From Rehmannia glutinosa (Eukaryota; Streptophyta; Magnoliopsida; Lamiales; Orobanchaceae), in contig CM071926.1 in NCBI GenBank assembly GCA_016081115.2, forward strand, positions 8,817,971-8,881,970: a stretch of DNA of 64,000 nt, read 5' to 3'. Position numbers and translations under genes: made by a program. Each line of letters opens with the position of its first letter. Within the stretch, counting starts at the first letter, position 1. Below are positions 36,946-49,515 of the stretch, one piece after another. A model generated the notes under the pieces. It saw nothing but the letters and a program-made list of their open reading frames with translations. It ran no database searches and was not told the DNA's origin.

Positions 36946-38622
36946 TATGCTCCTATTGAACATAACAATGAGAATTCTTTTGAGGAGTTGAGAAGGAGTA
37001 AGAGACAAAGAAAAGAAACTTCATTTGGAAATGACTTTTATACATATCTAGTAGAAAATGACCCTTTAACATTTTCCAAAGCTATTTCATCTTCTGATTC
37101 TTTATACTGGAAAGAAGCCATCAAAACTGAAATTGATTCTATTGAACAAAATAAAATTTGGACTTTAGTTGATTTGCCACCTGGAGCTAAACCTATAGGT
37201 TGCAAATGGATTTTTAAGAAGAAATATTATCCTGATGGAACTATTGAAAAATATAAAGCTAGATTGGTTGCAAAAGGTTTTACTCAAAAACAAAATGTGG
37301 ATTATTTTGATACTTTTGCACTAGTAACTAGAATTTCTTCTATCCGAGTTTTGATTGCTTTGGCTTCTATCCATAAACTTTTTATTCACCAAATGGATGT
37401 AAAAACTGCTTTTTTAAATGGTGTTGAAAGAAGAGATTTATATGGTGCAACCAGAAGGGTATGTTGTTTCTGGAAAAGAAAACAAAGTCTGTAAATTACT
37501 TAAATCATTATATGGTTTAAAACAAGCACCTAAGCAGTGGCATGAGAAATTTAATCAAGTTTTGTTATCTGATGGTTTTACTTCTGTTGAAGTTGATAGA
37601 GGTGTTTATACAAAACTTGTTGATAGTGAGTGTGAGATTATTTCTTTATATGTGGATGACATGCTCATATTTGGTAGCAACCTTGATTTAATTTATAAAA
37701 CCAAAGAGTTTCTTGCTTCAAACTTTGATATGAAAGATTTGGGTGAAGCAAGTGTGATATTGGGTATTAAAATCATAAGAAAAGATAATAACATTATGTT
37801 AACGCAAGAACATTATGTTGAGAAGCTTCTTAAGAAGTTTGGACATTTCGATGTCAAACCTGTGAGTACTCCTTATGATGCTAACACCCAATTAAGAAAA
37901 ATCTTGGTGATCCTGTGGCTCAATCTGAGTATGCGCAGATTATTGGGAGTCTGCTGCATTTAATGAATTTTTCACGACCTGACATAGCCTACGTTGTGTG
38001 TCGATTGAGCAGATATACACATAATCCCAACCGTGATCATTGGACTGCTTTAGTCAGGCTAATGAAATATTTGAGAGGTACCATGGATTATGGTATTCTT
38101 TATAGTGGATTTCCCTCCGTACTAGAGGGATTTAGTGATGCTAATTGGATCTCTGGTTCAGATGAGATTAAATCCTCTAGTGGTTATATATTCACTCTCG
38201 GTGGGGGTGCAATTACTTGGAAGTCAGCTAAACAAACTATCATAGCAAAATCCACGATGGAGTTTGAGTTTGTTGTGTTAGAGTGCAATGAGGCTTAGTG
38301 GTTGAAAAACTTCTTAGCAGATATTCCGTTGGGTTCAAAACCAACACCTTCAGTGTCTATGCATTGTGATTGTCAAGCAGCAATCACAATTGCAAAGAAT
38401 AAATCCTTTAATGGTAAAAACAGACATATTCATCTGAGACATGATGTGGTTAAACAGTTGTTAAAAGATGGAGTAATATCGATTGATTATGTGAAGTCAG
38501 AAGTGAATTTGGTCAATCCTCTGACTAAACCTTTGGGAAGAAAATTCATTATTGAGACATCGAGGGGAATGGGACTTAAGCCAATTGATAAATTAACAGT
38601 GACAAAAACCCAATCTTTGTGA
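36946..38622 (+). pseudogene. Reverse transcriptase and RNase H of the middle copia
   Basis: Continues the element after the Sirevirus-like insertion. RT: WTLVDLPPGAKPIGCKWIFK (37160-37219), QMDVKTAFLNG (37390-37422), a frame change near 37425, SLYGLKQAPKQWHEKF, catalytic YVDDMLIFG (37649-37675), and a second frame change near 37900. RNase H: MNFSRPDIAYVV, SDANWISGS, KSAKQTIIAKSTMEFEF, a TAG at 38296-38298, then the tail (RHIHLRHDVVKQLLKDGVIS, NPLTKPLGRKF) to 38622. It is older and more broken than the inner element. Confidence 0.88.
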
Positions 38623-39168
38623 TTGGAGATCCCATAAATAAGGTTCATATGGGTAATAACAACACACTTGTTAATTCTGTTAGCACTAAATTAATTCTCC
38701 CTTCCTATGGTGTGAGAAGTGCTAAAATTGCAATTATGTGAGGATGAGTTACTAAAACTCTTAATGAATTTTATATCCCTTAAGGGTGGTATATTTAATT
38801 GCAAAATATACTTGATGAAATTCACCTATATGAGTGTGGAGTGGGGCCGCTCCTATGAGACTTTGGCATATCTCTAGAGCACTCATGAATATCAGGCACG
38901 CACGCATGGCCTATTAGCGCAACACCGCATTGAATGGCAAAATTTTGAGAGGGTGTAATGTGACTGGTGAGATTTTAACTTACAGTAAAGAGTCTTTGGT
39001 TCATAGAAGCTACTAGCTTCACCAAAACTCTATATTTTAAATCTTATCTTTCTAGATATGGTTCATAGTCCAAAAGACACCAGATTCAATGCATTATACA
39101 CTTATATTTGTAACCAGCAGATCATTTCTTCTTACTCTTTATAAATCTTTTAAAAACATGTGCGGGAT
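38623..39168 (+). other. 3' non-coding region of the middle copia
   Basis: No coding. The sequence before the right LTR (ACATGTGCGGGAT) is a poor polypurine tract; G+A content is low compared with other copia elements. Confidence 0.6.
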
Positions 39169-39944
39169 TGTTGTATTTTGTGAGTGTTTTTAAAAGATTG
39201 TATATCCCACATAGGAAACCAAAAGGAGCTTTATCCTCTTTATTAATGAGTGACCCTTATGGGCTTAGTGAAAATGGACCAAGAGAATAAGGAGGCCTCA
39301 CGCACATAAAGAATTGGGCCAAATTTGCGGTTTCAAGTTTAAAATCGCAGATTTATCCCCTTCCCCTGCGCGTGGGCGATAGAGGCTCGACCCAGTTTAT
39401 TTTGCCACTTTAAAATTAATTTTGGGCTTAGCATTTTAGTCTTAACTGAGTTGGACCGATTACTTCTTTTTTTTTAAAAAAAATCAACTCCTACTTTATG
39501 TTCCTAATTTATGGCTTGATATTTTTGACCAATTCAAATGGGCTCCTATTAATTGGGTCAGTCATGTTTCATAAAATTTTAAAAACGTTTAAAACTGAAG
39601 CCTAATATTTGGGGTTGGTTAAACGTATATTCGTTTCTTCCGTGTCTACCCGTTAAGCTTCAGTCTAAATAAGAAATGCCTCTGATGCTGGAAAATATGG
39701 AGAAAACATACAATCTGACTTCTTACTTGCATCTTTTTTCTGCTGCTATCAAAAAATAACAATTTGCTGGTTACAAATTTATTTTCCTATTTGCCATTTG
39801 AACACCTGTTGAATCCTGGGGGATTGATGAAATAAAATCCTTAAGGACAGTGCTTTCTCGCACGCCTCAGGTTTTTTCGGTTCTGTTTCGTTACAAGCTT
39901 ATGAATTTCTGTTCTTTTCGGACTCCCGCACAATATTTACAACA
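39169..39944 (+). repeat. 3' LTR of the middle copia (776 bp)
   Basis: Pairs with 25250-26023 and is followed by the GCTGG duplication. Confidence 0.92.
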
Positions 39945-40500
39945 GCTGGTAGTTGTTTCCCCCTTATTTAGTGCATGTGGTTTTTACTTGAGGAAGTTAT
40001 TTCTTTGGGAAGTTATTAACACCTCTATTCAAAGCATATGAACCCTACTGAGGACGAGACGAATTTAGAGAGAGTTATTATTTTGAAGAAATCAGAGAGA
40101 CTTTTGCTCAAAAGAAGTTTGATGGAGGAATGTGTGGTCTAGAGTATTGTGACACTTTATGCAACTTCTTCCTTGGATGTGTTTGTTTAATCTTTTTGAG
40201 AGAGCCTATGTTTAGATGAGTTGTAAATGGTGTGCATTGAGAGATTCTCTCATTTTGTAATTGAGTGTTGCCTGATCTACAAGATCTAAACTGGAGTAAA
40301 TTTTAGCCTTGTTGTATTTATACTTTGTAACAACGTTTCATCTAAGTGTTTTTGTCCTAAAGACATCGTACAAGTATTTCTATACTTGTACATAATTTTG
40401 AATCTTCTTGTGTTTATTTTTTTATAGATGTCGTTCTATTTCTATCGTTGTGTTCAATATACAAGACTTTCGCTGTGACATAATAAGTGTTGGCAGAAAA
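39945..40500 (+). repeat. Continuation of the oldest copia LTR
   Basis: After the duplication the text reads on as LTR-like sequence (leader-type TTGAGAGATTCTCTC, GTAATTGAGTG). No second copy in the window, so the right edge is approximate. Confidence 0.35.
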
Positions 40501-40809
40501 ACAGAGAGTTCACACAAACATAATCATTATACAAACATCATTTACTGTATATTATTTCTTGAACAAAAAGAACTTCGTATTTCTCTCATTTCAAATATGG
40601 TAAATAAAATCATATTGTATTAAAGACTCTAAAGCCGAATAAATACCCACTTGAATCATGGTCCTAAAATTACAGTCTCAATAGATTAATAAATAAACAA
40701 CATAAAAATAAAAAATGATCAACAAAACAGGAACAATTGGAAATATTCAACAGGCACGTTTTATGGCTCGACTTCAGTAGTCCTAGAGTTGCAAATAGAT
40801 ATAATTTCA
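40501..40809. other. Intergenic
   Basis: No gene seen. Confidence 0.4.
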
Positions 40810-40818
40810 TTTTGGAAA

Positions 40819-41686
40819 GGGTAAATCTTACTTGGCCCCGATACTCTCCTTGAGTATCATTTTACCCCTTATACTTTCATTTGTATCATTTTACTTCATT
40901 ATACTCTTAATTAGTATTACTTTACCCCTTGTGCTTTTAGAATATTATTTTATAGCCATATACTCAAAACAATGATCATTTTATCACTAACTATTAATTT
41001 TATTAAAATAACAAAATTAAAATTATTTAACTAATAAACTTGTATTTATTTTCTAAATTAAATTTAATAACTTAATTAATTAACGTTTGATATTAAATCT
41101 ATTATATTTTACATTTAGTTTCTAATTATTTAACTTTAATATAGTCCCTATTAAATTAATATATAATATGATATTTCTATTAGCTATTATATTTATACTT
41201 TTAATTTATTATTAATCACAAACTTAAAATTATATAATATTTAATACAATTTTATCAAAAATGTGAAATATTGTTAACAATTTTTCAATATAATTTAATA
41301 AAAACTGTGTTATATAAAAAATAGTCATTTTAGTGGTTAATTTTTTAATACAATTTTTTTAGATTTATTATGAAAAATGTATGAATATATTAGTTTACTG
41401 AAATAAGCTACAGTATAATTATTTAACAGGAACTATTTTAATTTTAATAAAAAGAAAATAAGTTTTCCAAAAACAATTATATGTATTTAATGCCATTGTT
41501 AAATTAAAAATAATAGTAGGGATAATTAGGTTATTTAATAAAGAATAGGATAATTAAATGATATTTTAATTATATAAGGGGATAAAGTGATACAAATTGA
41601 TAGTACAAGAGGGTAAAGTAATACAATTAAAAGTACTCGGGGATAAATTGATACTCAATGAGAGTATGGGGGTAATAGATTTACAC
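40819..41686. mobile_element. Mutator-like MITE, 868 bp
   Basis: The left end is GGGTAAATCTTACTTGG.. and the right end the complement of GTGTAAATCTATTACCC..; both continue with ATACTCTC.TTGAGTATCA and repeated TTTACCCC/TTTATCCC words for about 100 bp. Flanks TTTTGGAAA (40810-40818) and TTTCGGAAA (41687-41695) match at 8 of 9 positions, a Mutator-sized duplication. Confidence 0.75.
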
Positions 41687-42039
41687 TTTCGGAAACTTTT
41701 CTTTTTAGGTTAGAGAATAGCATGAAAAATTTGCAGGGAAAATGAGAGAACTTTTTGAAGATGTGATGGATATGGAACGGAAATATGTTCTCTTTTGACA
41801 TGCCTTGTTAATTGTTATTGCAATTTATTTATGAGACTGGAATCCTACATAAGTATTACTGTATTAGTGGATACTAATTTACTAATGTGTGGTTTTATAT
41901 TCTCGTACTCTTTTACGTGAAAATAAATATATTAAATGGGTTAGCGAGTTCTCCTGACCTGATTTCCAAGTAGCGGAAAATAAATATATTAACTTCCCAC
42001 CATGTTATCTAACACACTTTAACATGTGGAGGGAAAAAA

Positions 42040-42239
42040 AAGATCACCCAACTCCATGTGAAAAAAGGGGTAAGTAGATCTGGGTTCCAGTGGGAGAGTG
42101 GATAGTGTCGAACATAATTGTTCTCTCACCAGGAGGATTGTGTGATATCCGCGATTTACCGTCCCATTTTGATTTTATTTTATTTTTTAAAAAAATACAT
42201 GCATATATCACCCAAACTCCATTGTGAAAAAGGGGTAAG
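42040..42239. repeat. Pair of 32 bp direct repeats
   Basis: ATCACCCAACTCCATGTGAA with AAAAGGGGTAAGT (about 42043-42075) recurs near 42207-42240 with small differences, 165 bp apart. The region 41696-42040 holds nothing else I recognise. Confidence 0.6.
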
Positions 42240-42765
42240 TCGAACCGAACCGAGCCGAGCCGAGCTTTTGAGTGTTTGAGTTTGGCTCGTTTATTATCGA
42301 GTCGAACTCGAGCCTTAATTCGAACATGTTGATGGCTCACGAACTTTTTCGAGCCTTATCGAGCCTAAACGAGCTTAGTAAATATTAATTAAAAATCAAA
42401 ATATTCTTCAATTTATTACAAAAAAAAACATAAAATTATTTATATTTAAAATTCATAATATATTTATTAAAACTTATAATTTTATTCAAAAAATTAATTT
42501 TATCGAAATATTTTTTATATTATCTAAAGTAAAAATATGAAAAATTAAAATCAAATTGTTAGTTCAATTTATACAAGTTTACTATCGAGCCTATTCACGA
42601 GCTTACTAACGAGCTTGTTCACGAGCTAACGAACCGAATATCTCTAAGTTTGAGTTTGGTTCATTTATTTTAACGAGTCTCATTAAACGAACTCGAACGA
42701 GCTTTTATCGAATCAAGCTCGAATAGCTCACGAGCGGCTTGGTTCATTTGCAGCCCTAGTCACAG
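42240..42765. mobile_element. MITE rich in CGAGCT/AGCTCG words
   Basis: GC-containing ends (GAACCGAGCCGAGCC at the left; the complement of GAACCAAGCCGCTCGTG at the right) with many CGAGCT/AGCTCG words surround an AT-rich core. It resembles a widespread plant repeat that starts GGGCTGCAAATGAAC. No duplication identified. Confidence 0.55.
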
Positions 42766-42992
42766 TGAAACACTTAACAAAATCACAAGGGGTTTGGGCA
42801 CTACCCACTAGGGGTGTAAAAGAAGCTAATCTTTTTTATTTGATTCAGTATTCGAATTCGTATATTGACATTCAAATTCGGGAATTAGAATATGAATCCA
42901 AATAAGAATATTTATTCCGATTCGTATATTATGCGAATACGAATATGAATATCATTATATTTGATTCGAATATTCTTTCGAATATTCGAATA

Positions 42993-43026
<34 letters not shown>

Positions 43027-43037
43027 CATTTACGTGA

Positions 43038-44206
43038 CACAAAAACTTATGTGAGGTCGTCTCACGGATTTATATCCGTGGGACGGATCCTCACATGGTC
43101 ATCATCCTCCCTATTTTTCCTCTCTTTTCTCACTGGTCCCCCTCCTCATCCTCCTCCCCTCTCTTTCTTTCTAACGTGTTCTTTAATTATTCTCTAGTTT
43201 ATCTCTCATCTTATTGGTCTTCCATTCCTCTCTCTCCACTTGTCCTTCCTCTCTCTCCTCATGTCCCTCTCTCTATACACATATTTTACTTATAAAAATC
43301 TCACAAAATCCAAATTCTTCATAAATTAAATACCCAAAGAAATTATACTTTAAAAACGTATACTTTTCATGGTATAATTGATACTTTTTTAAAAAACAAA
43401 AAGTGATATTTTTTAAATAACAAAGAAATATTTGTTTTAATAATAAGTGATACTTTTTAATACGAAATGATACTTTTTTAATACGAAATGATACTTTTTC
43501 AATAAAATGTGATACTTTTTAAAATGAAATTATACTATTTTAATATGAAATGATACTTTTTCAATAAAATGTGATACTTTATTAATACAAAATGATACTT
43601 TTTAATAACATGTGATACTTTTTTAATAAAAATAAATTTTATTTTAGTAAAAAGTGACACTTTTTTAATAAGAAGTGATACTTTTTCTATAAAAATTGAT
43701 ACTTTGTTTTAATAAAAATAATAATTTTTTTAATAAAAAGTGATACTTTTTTAATGAATGCTAATACTTTTTTAATAAACACTGATACTTTTTCCAAAGA
43801 AGTGATATTATTTTTAATAAAAAGTGATATTTTTTTTATAAGAAGTGATACTTTTCGAGTCTAATGTGATATTTTTTCATAAAAAGTGATACTTTATTTT
43901 CTCCATATTTTTTCTTTGTTTCATTCATGTAGAGAGAAAGAATGATTATAGACGTGGAAAGAGAGAGAGAGGGACCACAAGAAAAGTTGGATGAGGGGAG
44001 AGAGAGAGAGAGAGGAGGGACCATGAGAGGAGTGAGGTGTGAGGAGAGAGAGAAAGAGGGGGGACCATGGAAGGAGTGAGATCTGGGGAGGGAGAGAGCG
44101 ACACGTGAGTATATATATATAGAGAGAAGGGACATGTGAATTTTAGGTAATGGGGCTCCGTATCACGAATTTAGATCCGTGAGACGGTCTCACAAGAGAC
44201 CTCCCC
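43038..44206. mobile_element. Nested Mutator-like MITE with GTCTCACGGAT ends, 1169 bp
   Basis: TTTACGTGA at 43029-43037 and 44207-44215 is an exact 9 bp duplication. The arms carry GTGAG..CGTCTCACGGAT..ATCCGTG, then pyrimidine-rich (left) and purine-rich (right) tracts that pair as a long imperfect inverted repeat, around a GATACTTTTT minisatellite. No coding. Confidence 0.85.
43371..43905. repeat. Minisatellite, about 22 units of 20-24 bp
   Basis: Units such as TGATACTTTTTAATACGAAA vary in length and sequence. It forms the core of the nested MITE. Confidence 0.85.
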
Positions 44207-44791
44207 TTTACGTGAAATAGATTAATATATAACAAACCATATATTTATTTATAAAAAACTAGTAATCTCATATACAATTAGCGAACCCAGATACAATTTA
44301 AAGCCCATATGCAATTACAAGTAAAAGAAAGAAATAGAAAAATAGGTGAATCATCTTAAGAGATCATAGGTCAAAAAATATTTAGATTTAAATTATTGTT
44401 GCAATCTTATTAGATACTGTCGAAAAGAAAAAATATAGGTTAGGATTTCAAATACGAATATTCGAATTGATTCGTATATATTCGTATATATTTTCAAATA
44501 AGAATAAGAATCAATTTTTATATTCGCGTATTAAAAAAATATGAATAAGAATATTCTCTAAATTAGCCGAATATGGATAGAATATTTTGATATTCGACTC
44601 GATTTGGTTCGTTTACACCCCTACTACCCACTTAGGTAGCATCTCATTACCCGTGAAAAAGAAAGGAACATAAGAGATGAAAAATTAGGGGGCAGATAGT
44701 GAGGTTATTTTATTCAAACAAACGTGACATGTGCATTTTCGTAATACTTCTATGAATTATATCTTCATGTATTGTAATAGTTTAAAGGGGA

Positions 44792-45556
44792 AAAAAATAT
44801 ACCCCCAAACTATATTAACACTTTTTTATTAAGGATAAAATCGTCACTTTAGTTTAAAAAATTAAAATAAAATGCATATACATATATTATATCTTTCAAT
44901 TTTTTATCCACAAAAAAAATAAGTATTTACTTGAATAAAATATATTATCAACAAAACAATTTTGCAATTTCTTCTTTGTTAACTACTTGTCGAATTATAT
45001 ATTATTACTTTAATTTATTTTATTATTTTTAAATAATATAAAAAACTAATTTCACAATAATTTAATTTAAATTAATGTATTGGATTATAATATTATTTTA
45101 TAAATAATAATTTTAATGATATTCTTAGTTCTAAATAATATAAATAACTAATTTCACAATAATTTAATTTTAAATTAACGTATGAATTAAACTAATAAAT
45201 TATAATATTATTTTATAAATTATAATTTAAACTATATTATAGTTTATTTTTATTCAATACACTAATTTAAAATTAAATTATTATTAAATTATTTTTTATA
45301 TTATTTAAAAATAATAAAGTAAACTAAAGTAATAATATATAATTCGACAAGAAGTTAAAAAGGATGAAATTTTAAAATAGTTTTATTGACAATATACTTT
45401 ATTCAAGTAAATATTTTTTTGTGGATAAAAAATTGAAAGAGATAATAAATGTATATGATTTTTATTTAAATTTTTTAAACTAAGGTGACAATTTAGCCCT
45501 TACTATTCTACCCTCAGGTGGTCATGTGAAAAAGGTAATATAGTTCAGGAGGCAAC
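44792..45556. mobile_element. Long hairpin (foldback) MITE
   Basis: Arms of about 280 bp (roughly 44840-45090 and 45245-45515) are inverted copies. Shared blocks include TTTCAATTTTTTATCCACAA, TATTTACTTGAATAAA and TTGTCGAATTATATATTATT. The loop is about 150 bp. Outer ends CCCAAACTATATTA and the complement of CCTGAACTATATTA. A transcript would fold into a long double-stranded RNA. Confidence 0.8.
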
Positions 45557-46235
45557 TTGAGATCTTTTCAAATTAAAGATCTTTTCTAATATATATTTTT
45601 TAATTAAATTTAATCAATTTAAATATAATTCTAAATAATTATGAAGAAATAATCTAGGCCAAATAACTACTATACATATATCATAAATAACTAAAATACA
45701 TGAATATACAATTGATGTCCAATAGCCCGAATACATAATTTTTAAATCTCATTAGTTTTTAGTAAATATATCTTATAGTTTTATGTTTATTTTTTATTTT
45801 ATATATGCAATATGGGCGTCAAACTTAATATCATAAAGAATATTATTAATATGATATATTATACATAAAAAACAGATAATAAAAATAAAATAGTTATTAA
45901 ATTTTAAAAAAGAAAAAGCAAAAATATAATAAATTTTGTAGTACGACAGAAATATAGAAAGCGATTTTTTATATAATTCTAATTAAGGGACCTTAAAATT
46001 TTATTCATTTTACAGAATATATTTACTTTTTATAGTATATGAACACGAATGGAAAATTTTGGAGGTACTATTTATATAGACCTCTATTATTATATACATA
46101 TAGATTAATAAAATGATCAAAACTTGAAAAAACAATACAAAAGAAAGGGTTTGTGATACTGCTAAAAGCGTAGATCACCCCGAATCAAGATTTCTTAAAA
46201 GCCAGTCCAAATTCTTCTCCGGAGCTAGCTTCATG
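45557..46235. other. AT-rich intergenic DNA
   Basis: No gene or repeat pair recognised. Confidence 0.45.
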
Positions 46236-47187
46236 CGGAAGTTAACACCAACAAATGTTAGACGGGCCCTGGGTTTATCTCAGGGAGGCCCTTCGACGCT
46301 CAAGTCAGCACATGTAGGAGGATAAATCCAGAGCAAAGAACGACAATTAAGAGCAATGAATTCAGAATGCTTACAAATAAACAAAGAGGGACATGTTTAT
46401 ACCTGGGTTGATGGGTCGCATAACTTTGTGTGATAAAGTGAGTCACGTGGGTCAGATAGTTATATTTGTGGTCCAACAATGATTAATAATATTGGATAAC
46501 TAATAGTAAATTTAGAATTAAATAATGTGTAAAATTATGCAATAATAATAATTAAGAATAGTCGAATGTGTCCCCAGTATAAGACCCTAGCTCCCGGGCT
46601 GCGGAGACGGAGGGAGCAATGTGGGAGCTAAAAGATATCACGTTCCCTTGTCTTCCTTCTAAGTTGGGCTTGGCTTAAGAGGTTTTACTCATTCTTACAC
46701 CAAGGACAAGCTTGGGAAAAGAGCTTTTTACCATGTCTTCAAGAGTAGAATTTCTCTCTACCTTTCTTCAATTTTGAATTCATTGTTTGGTGGTAAACTT
46801 GGTGAAAATCTTGTTGGAGGAGAGTAGGCGAAGATGGCGTTCTCTAAGACATAAATCTTCATTGACAAGTAACTGCACATTCATAGTAAAGGAAAATGGT
46901 GAAAACAAATCACGAATTATATTAATTATTCAAATGAAATGCAACATAATTACACGGCTTGCGGGTCGAAAAAACTTGAGACTAAATTGTTTTACCCCAC
47001 TTGGGCGAAATTAAATTAATTGATATATAAAAACGGATAATAGCTCTAGGGGCGACTTCCTTCACTGTGCAAGGGGAGACGATGCGTTTTGCAATCTTGT
47101 CCTACTGAGGATCCTTGGTGCAGTTTGTGCTGATCCACATAGTCCTTCAGGTTCCCTCGTTGAATCAATCTCTATCACCCTCTTCAG

Positions 47188-47960
47188 CTAGACGCAAGTT
47201 TCAGTAGTATGTACCCTATCCGATGGTAGCGGCAATATTTGTTGGAATTTACTCTGTTGGGATTGTCTTTCGTTGAAAGGGGAGTTTTTTTTATCCCCTT
47301 CTTCTGTGCGACGATTAACACTTCGGCTACGGGTGCATTCAGGGGAATGAGTTGTGACTTTGGTCTCTTCTCCCACCATCTCTTCTATCACCTCATTTAG
47401 GCTGGTTCTTGTTATTTTCTCTGACCTTGCACTTGTGGCTGGACTCAAGCTTGGTGGTCTCTTCTACTCGAATATGCTTCTCGACACGACTCAATAGTTC
47501 CTCTAAAGAGACAGGATGTTTCCTCTAAAGAGAGGATCAATAGTTCCTAAAGACTTCATTCAAGGTCCGAGTATAAAAAACATGCTGATTGATTAGAGAC
47601 AGGATGTTTCCCAAAAGTTGGAACAAATGTGCTCTTGGAACACTTCTTGATGGAGAATTAGTGTATAAAACTCTCCATGAGTTTGCGCTCTTGGCGAAGG
47701 TTCTGATGTAGGATTCATGTCAAGGTATGATGTTGGATACTGGAGACTTCATTCATGGCTTCCCGAATTACCTCATACATTCCCTCAAGGACTTCCCTTC
47801 CTTATGCCTGAGTTGGAACAAATGTGATATAGTCTTGGAACACTTTCTGTTGATGGAGAATTAGTGTATAAAACTCTCCATGAGTTTGCCCATCCCAGTG
47901 ATGGATCCGACTAGGAGTTGGTTGAACCAACTCAAGACATGTTTAGTCAACGTAGTTTGA
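47188..47960 (-). pseudogene. Gypsy gag (Retrotrans_gag) fragment
   Basis: From about 47943 the minus strand reads WFNQLLVGSITGMGKLMESF, IH, a stop, FSINRKCSKTISHLFQLRHK and SLREC, the Retrotrans_gag pattern. A polar reading follows to 47188. A partial duplication seems to lie nearby, since GGAGAATTAGTGTATAAAAC occurs at 47651 and 47856. Stops throughout. Confidence 0.6.
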
Positions 47961-49230
47961 AACACCTTACATTAGGAAGCATATGTCATGTCATAAAGGC
48001 CGGTCTTGGCATAGAACTTGTCCATGTACTACTAAGGATCTCAAGTTCGATTATACTCGAGGAGATTTGAGGTCAAAATGATGCCTATTTGTGTTAGGAA
48101 ATTTATTGTTTAGATTTTTGCCATGTAAAACTTAGAATAGGAAGTTGGCACCCCCAATTCTTGTTGTAAAATGCATTGTAATAAATAGAGCTATCTTTAG
48201 ATCTTTAATGCGAGACAATCGAAGACTAGAAGGAAGGCTCGAGAGTTCTGAGATCTTTAATGCGATGGCTCGAGTTGAAAGTTAGAATGCGGTCAAGTCG
48301 AGATAATCAGAAAAGATCCGTTGTACGTAAATCAACTCTTCCACTCTTCCAGCGTGCAAAAGGAATAAGTGTGAACTTGCGAGCGTTGAGCTTTGTTTCT
48401 AGCTTCTTCTCTTGGGGCTCGGTGACTTTCAAAAATAAGCCTATCTCTTCAACGGGCAAATTTTTGAAAGTCTATAAAAGGCCGAGGAGTTTTTTTGGTT
48501 TTCTCCCCAAAAACTTCATTTCTTAGAAAATCAAAAACATGTTTCCCTTAAGTTGGGGTCTTCAGTGGTTGGCGGAGCTTGGAGAAACCTCCCAAAAGCT
48601 CCCGTCGTGACTTGGTACCTCAAACTATTCTAGATAACTTCTTCAAGCATGGTTTGACGGGCTTCTTGTGTCAAGCGAACTTCTTCGTGATCGAGTCCCG
48701 AGTCCCTCTATGTGATCAAGGGCACCTTCTATGTGGAGGAGAAGATGTGTCCATCCAGGAGGAGGGGGTTGTCCTCTCGTTTTCTAGGTGGTCTATCTTA
48801 TTTTTGATATTTAATTTCGGGATCGACTTAAGAATTTATTCCTATCCACTTGCGATTTTGTCTAAATCAAGTAAATCTCGCTTAATCAAACTTAAGGCAA
48901 TTTCCTGAAAAACAAACGACGCCAAAATGATGTTGCTAAAGTGAGTCGTAGATCTAACTCGCTTGATTGACTAAATTGAGTCAAGGTTTAGAAAATTCAC
49001 CCAATTTCTTTGGAGCTAGTAAATTCTTCGTATGAGAACTTGTCTGCAACATCAGCAAACATTAGATGGGCCCAGTGTTTGTCCCAGGGAAGCCCCTCCG
49101 ACGCTCAAGTGAGCACGTGTCGGAGAATAATTCCAGAGCAACGAACAACAGTTGAGAGTAATGAATTCAGAATACTTACAAATAAATAAGGAGAGACCTA
49201 TTTATACACGGGTTGATGAGTTGTCAATTT

Positions 49231-49415
49231 TGGCCTTACCCGATAAAAGCACCAAGTTTGGCTCTAGTATTCTAGGCCCGAAAAATACCGGGTCGACCCA
49301 GTCTGCCCGATTTTTGTATGCTACGGGCCGGGCTTGGGCTCTAAAATTAGAGGCCCGTTTACTATTTGGCCCCCGGGCTGACCCGACTCGGCCCGTTTGA
49401 CAGCTCTAGCTGCAT
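49231..49415. mobile_element. GGGCCGGGC-type insertion
   Basis: GGCCCGAAAAATACCGGGTC..., CGGGCCGGGCTTGGGC and CGGCCCGTTTGACAGCTCTA mark a short member of the repeat family that also sits at 58250-59051. No clear duplication. Confidence 0.45.
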
Positions 49416-49515
49416 GGACCAAATATTATAAATGTTATCTAACAATAGTTAATAATATTGAATAATTAATTAGGTAATTTTAGAATTAAATAATGTGTAC
49501 AATATTAAAAAAATA

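Larger units (their letters stand above)
25250..39944 (+). mobile_element. Ty1/copia retrotransposon (middle element of the nest)
   Basis: Two LTRs starting TGTTGTA and ending TACAACA flank gag, protease, integrase, reverse transcriptase and RNase H in the copia order. GCTGG at 25245-25249 is repeated at 39945-39949, an exact 5 bp target duplication. A Sirevirus-like element splits it at 28377-36940, between integrase and reverse transcriptase. Without that insertion the element is about 6.1 kb. The two LTRs differ at many sites in their first 240 bases and less in the rest, so it is older than the inner insertion. Confidence 0.92.
42810..44622. mobile_element. Mutator-like MITE, 1813 bp, hosting another element
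   Basis: Ends AGGGGTGTAAA and its complement; subterminal zones are full of TATTCG/CGAATA words. ACTACCCACT flanks both sides (42800-42809 and 44623-44632), an exact 10 bp duplication. A second MITE (43038-44206) is inserted within. Confidence 0.85.
46240..49515 (-). mobile_element. Decayed Ty3/gypsy-like element, minus strand
   Basis: Two directly repeated segments (about 46240-46545 and 49060-49500) share CGACGCTCAAGT, AGAGCAA.GAACAA, AATGAATTCAGAAT and AGAATTAAATAATGTGTA and behave like LTR remnants. A gag fragment on the minus strand lies between. The right copy is interrupted at 49231-49415 by a GGGCCGGGC-type insertion. Pol is absent, so it is a deletion derivative or LARD-like element. 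Confidence 0.5.

Noticed and set aside
42240..42340. Ribosomal- or gene-like GC-rich island
   Set aside because: Composed of CGAGCC/GAGCT words typical of a MITE terminus.
43095..44135. Ser/Pro/Leu-rich reading frames on both strands
   Set aside because: Low-complexity CT/GA tracts in the arms of a MITE.
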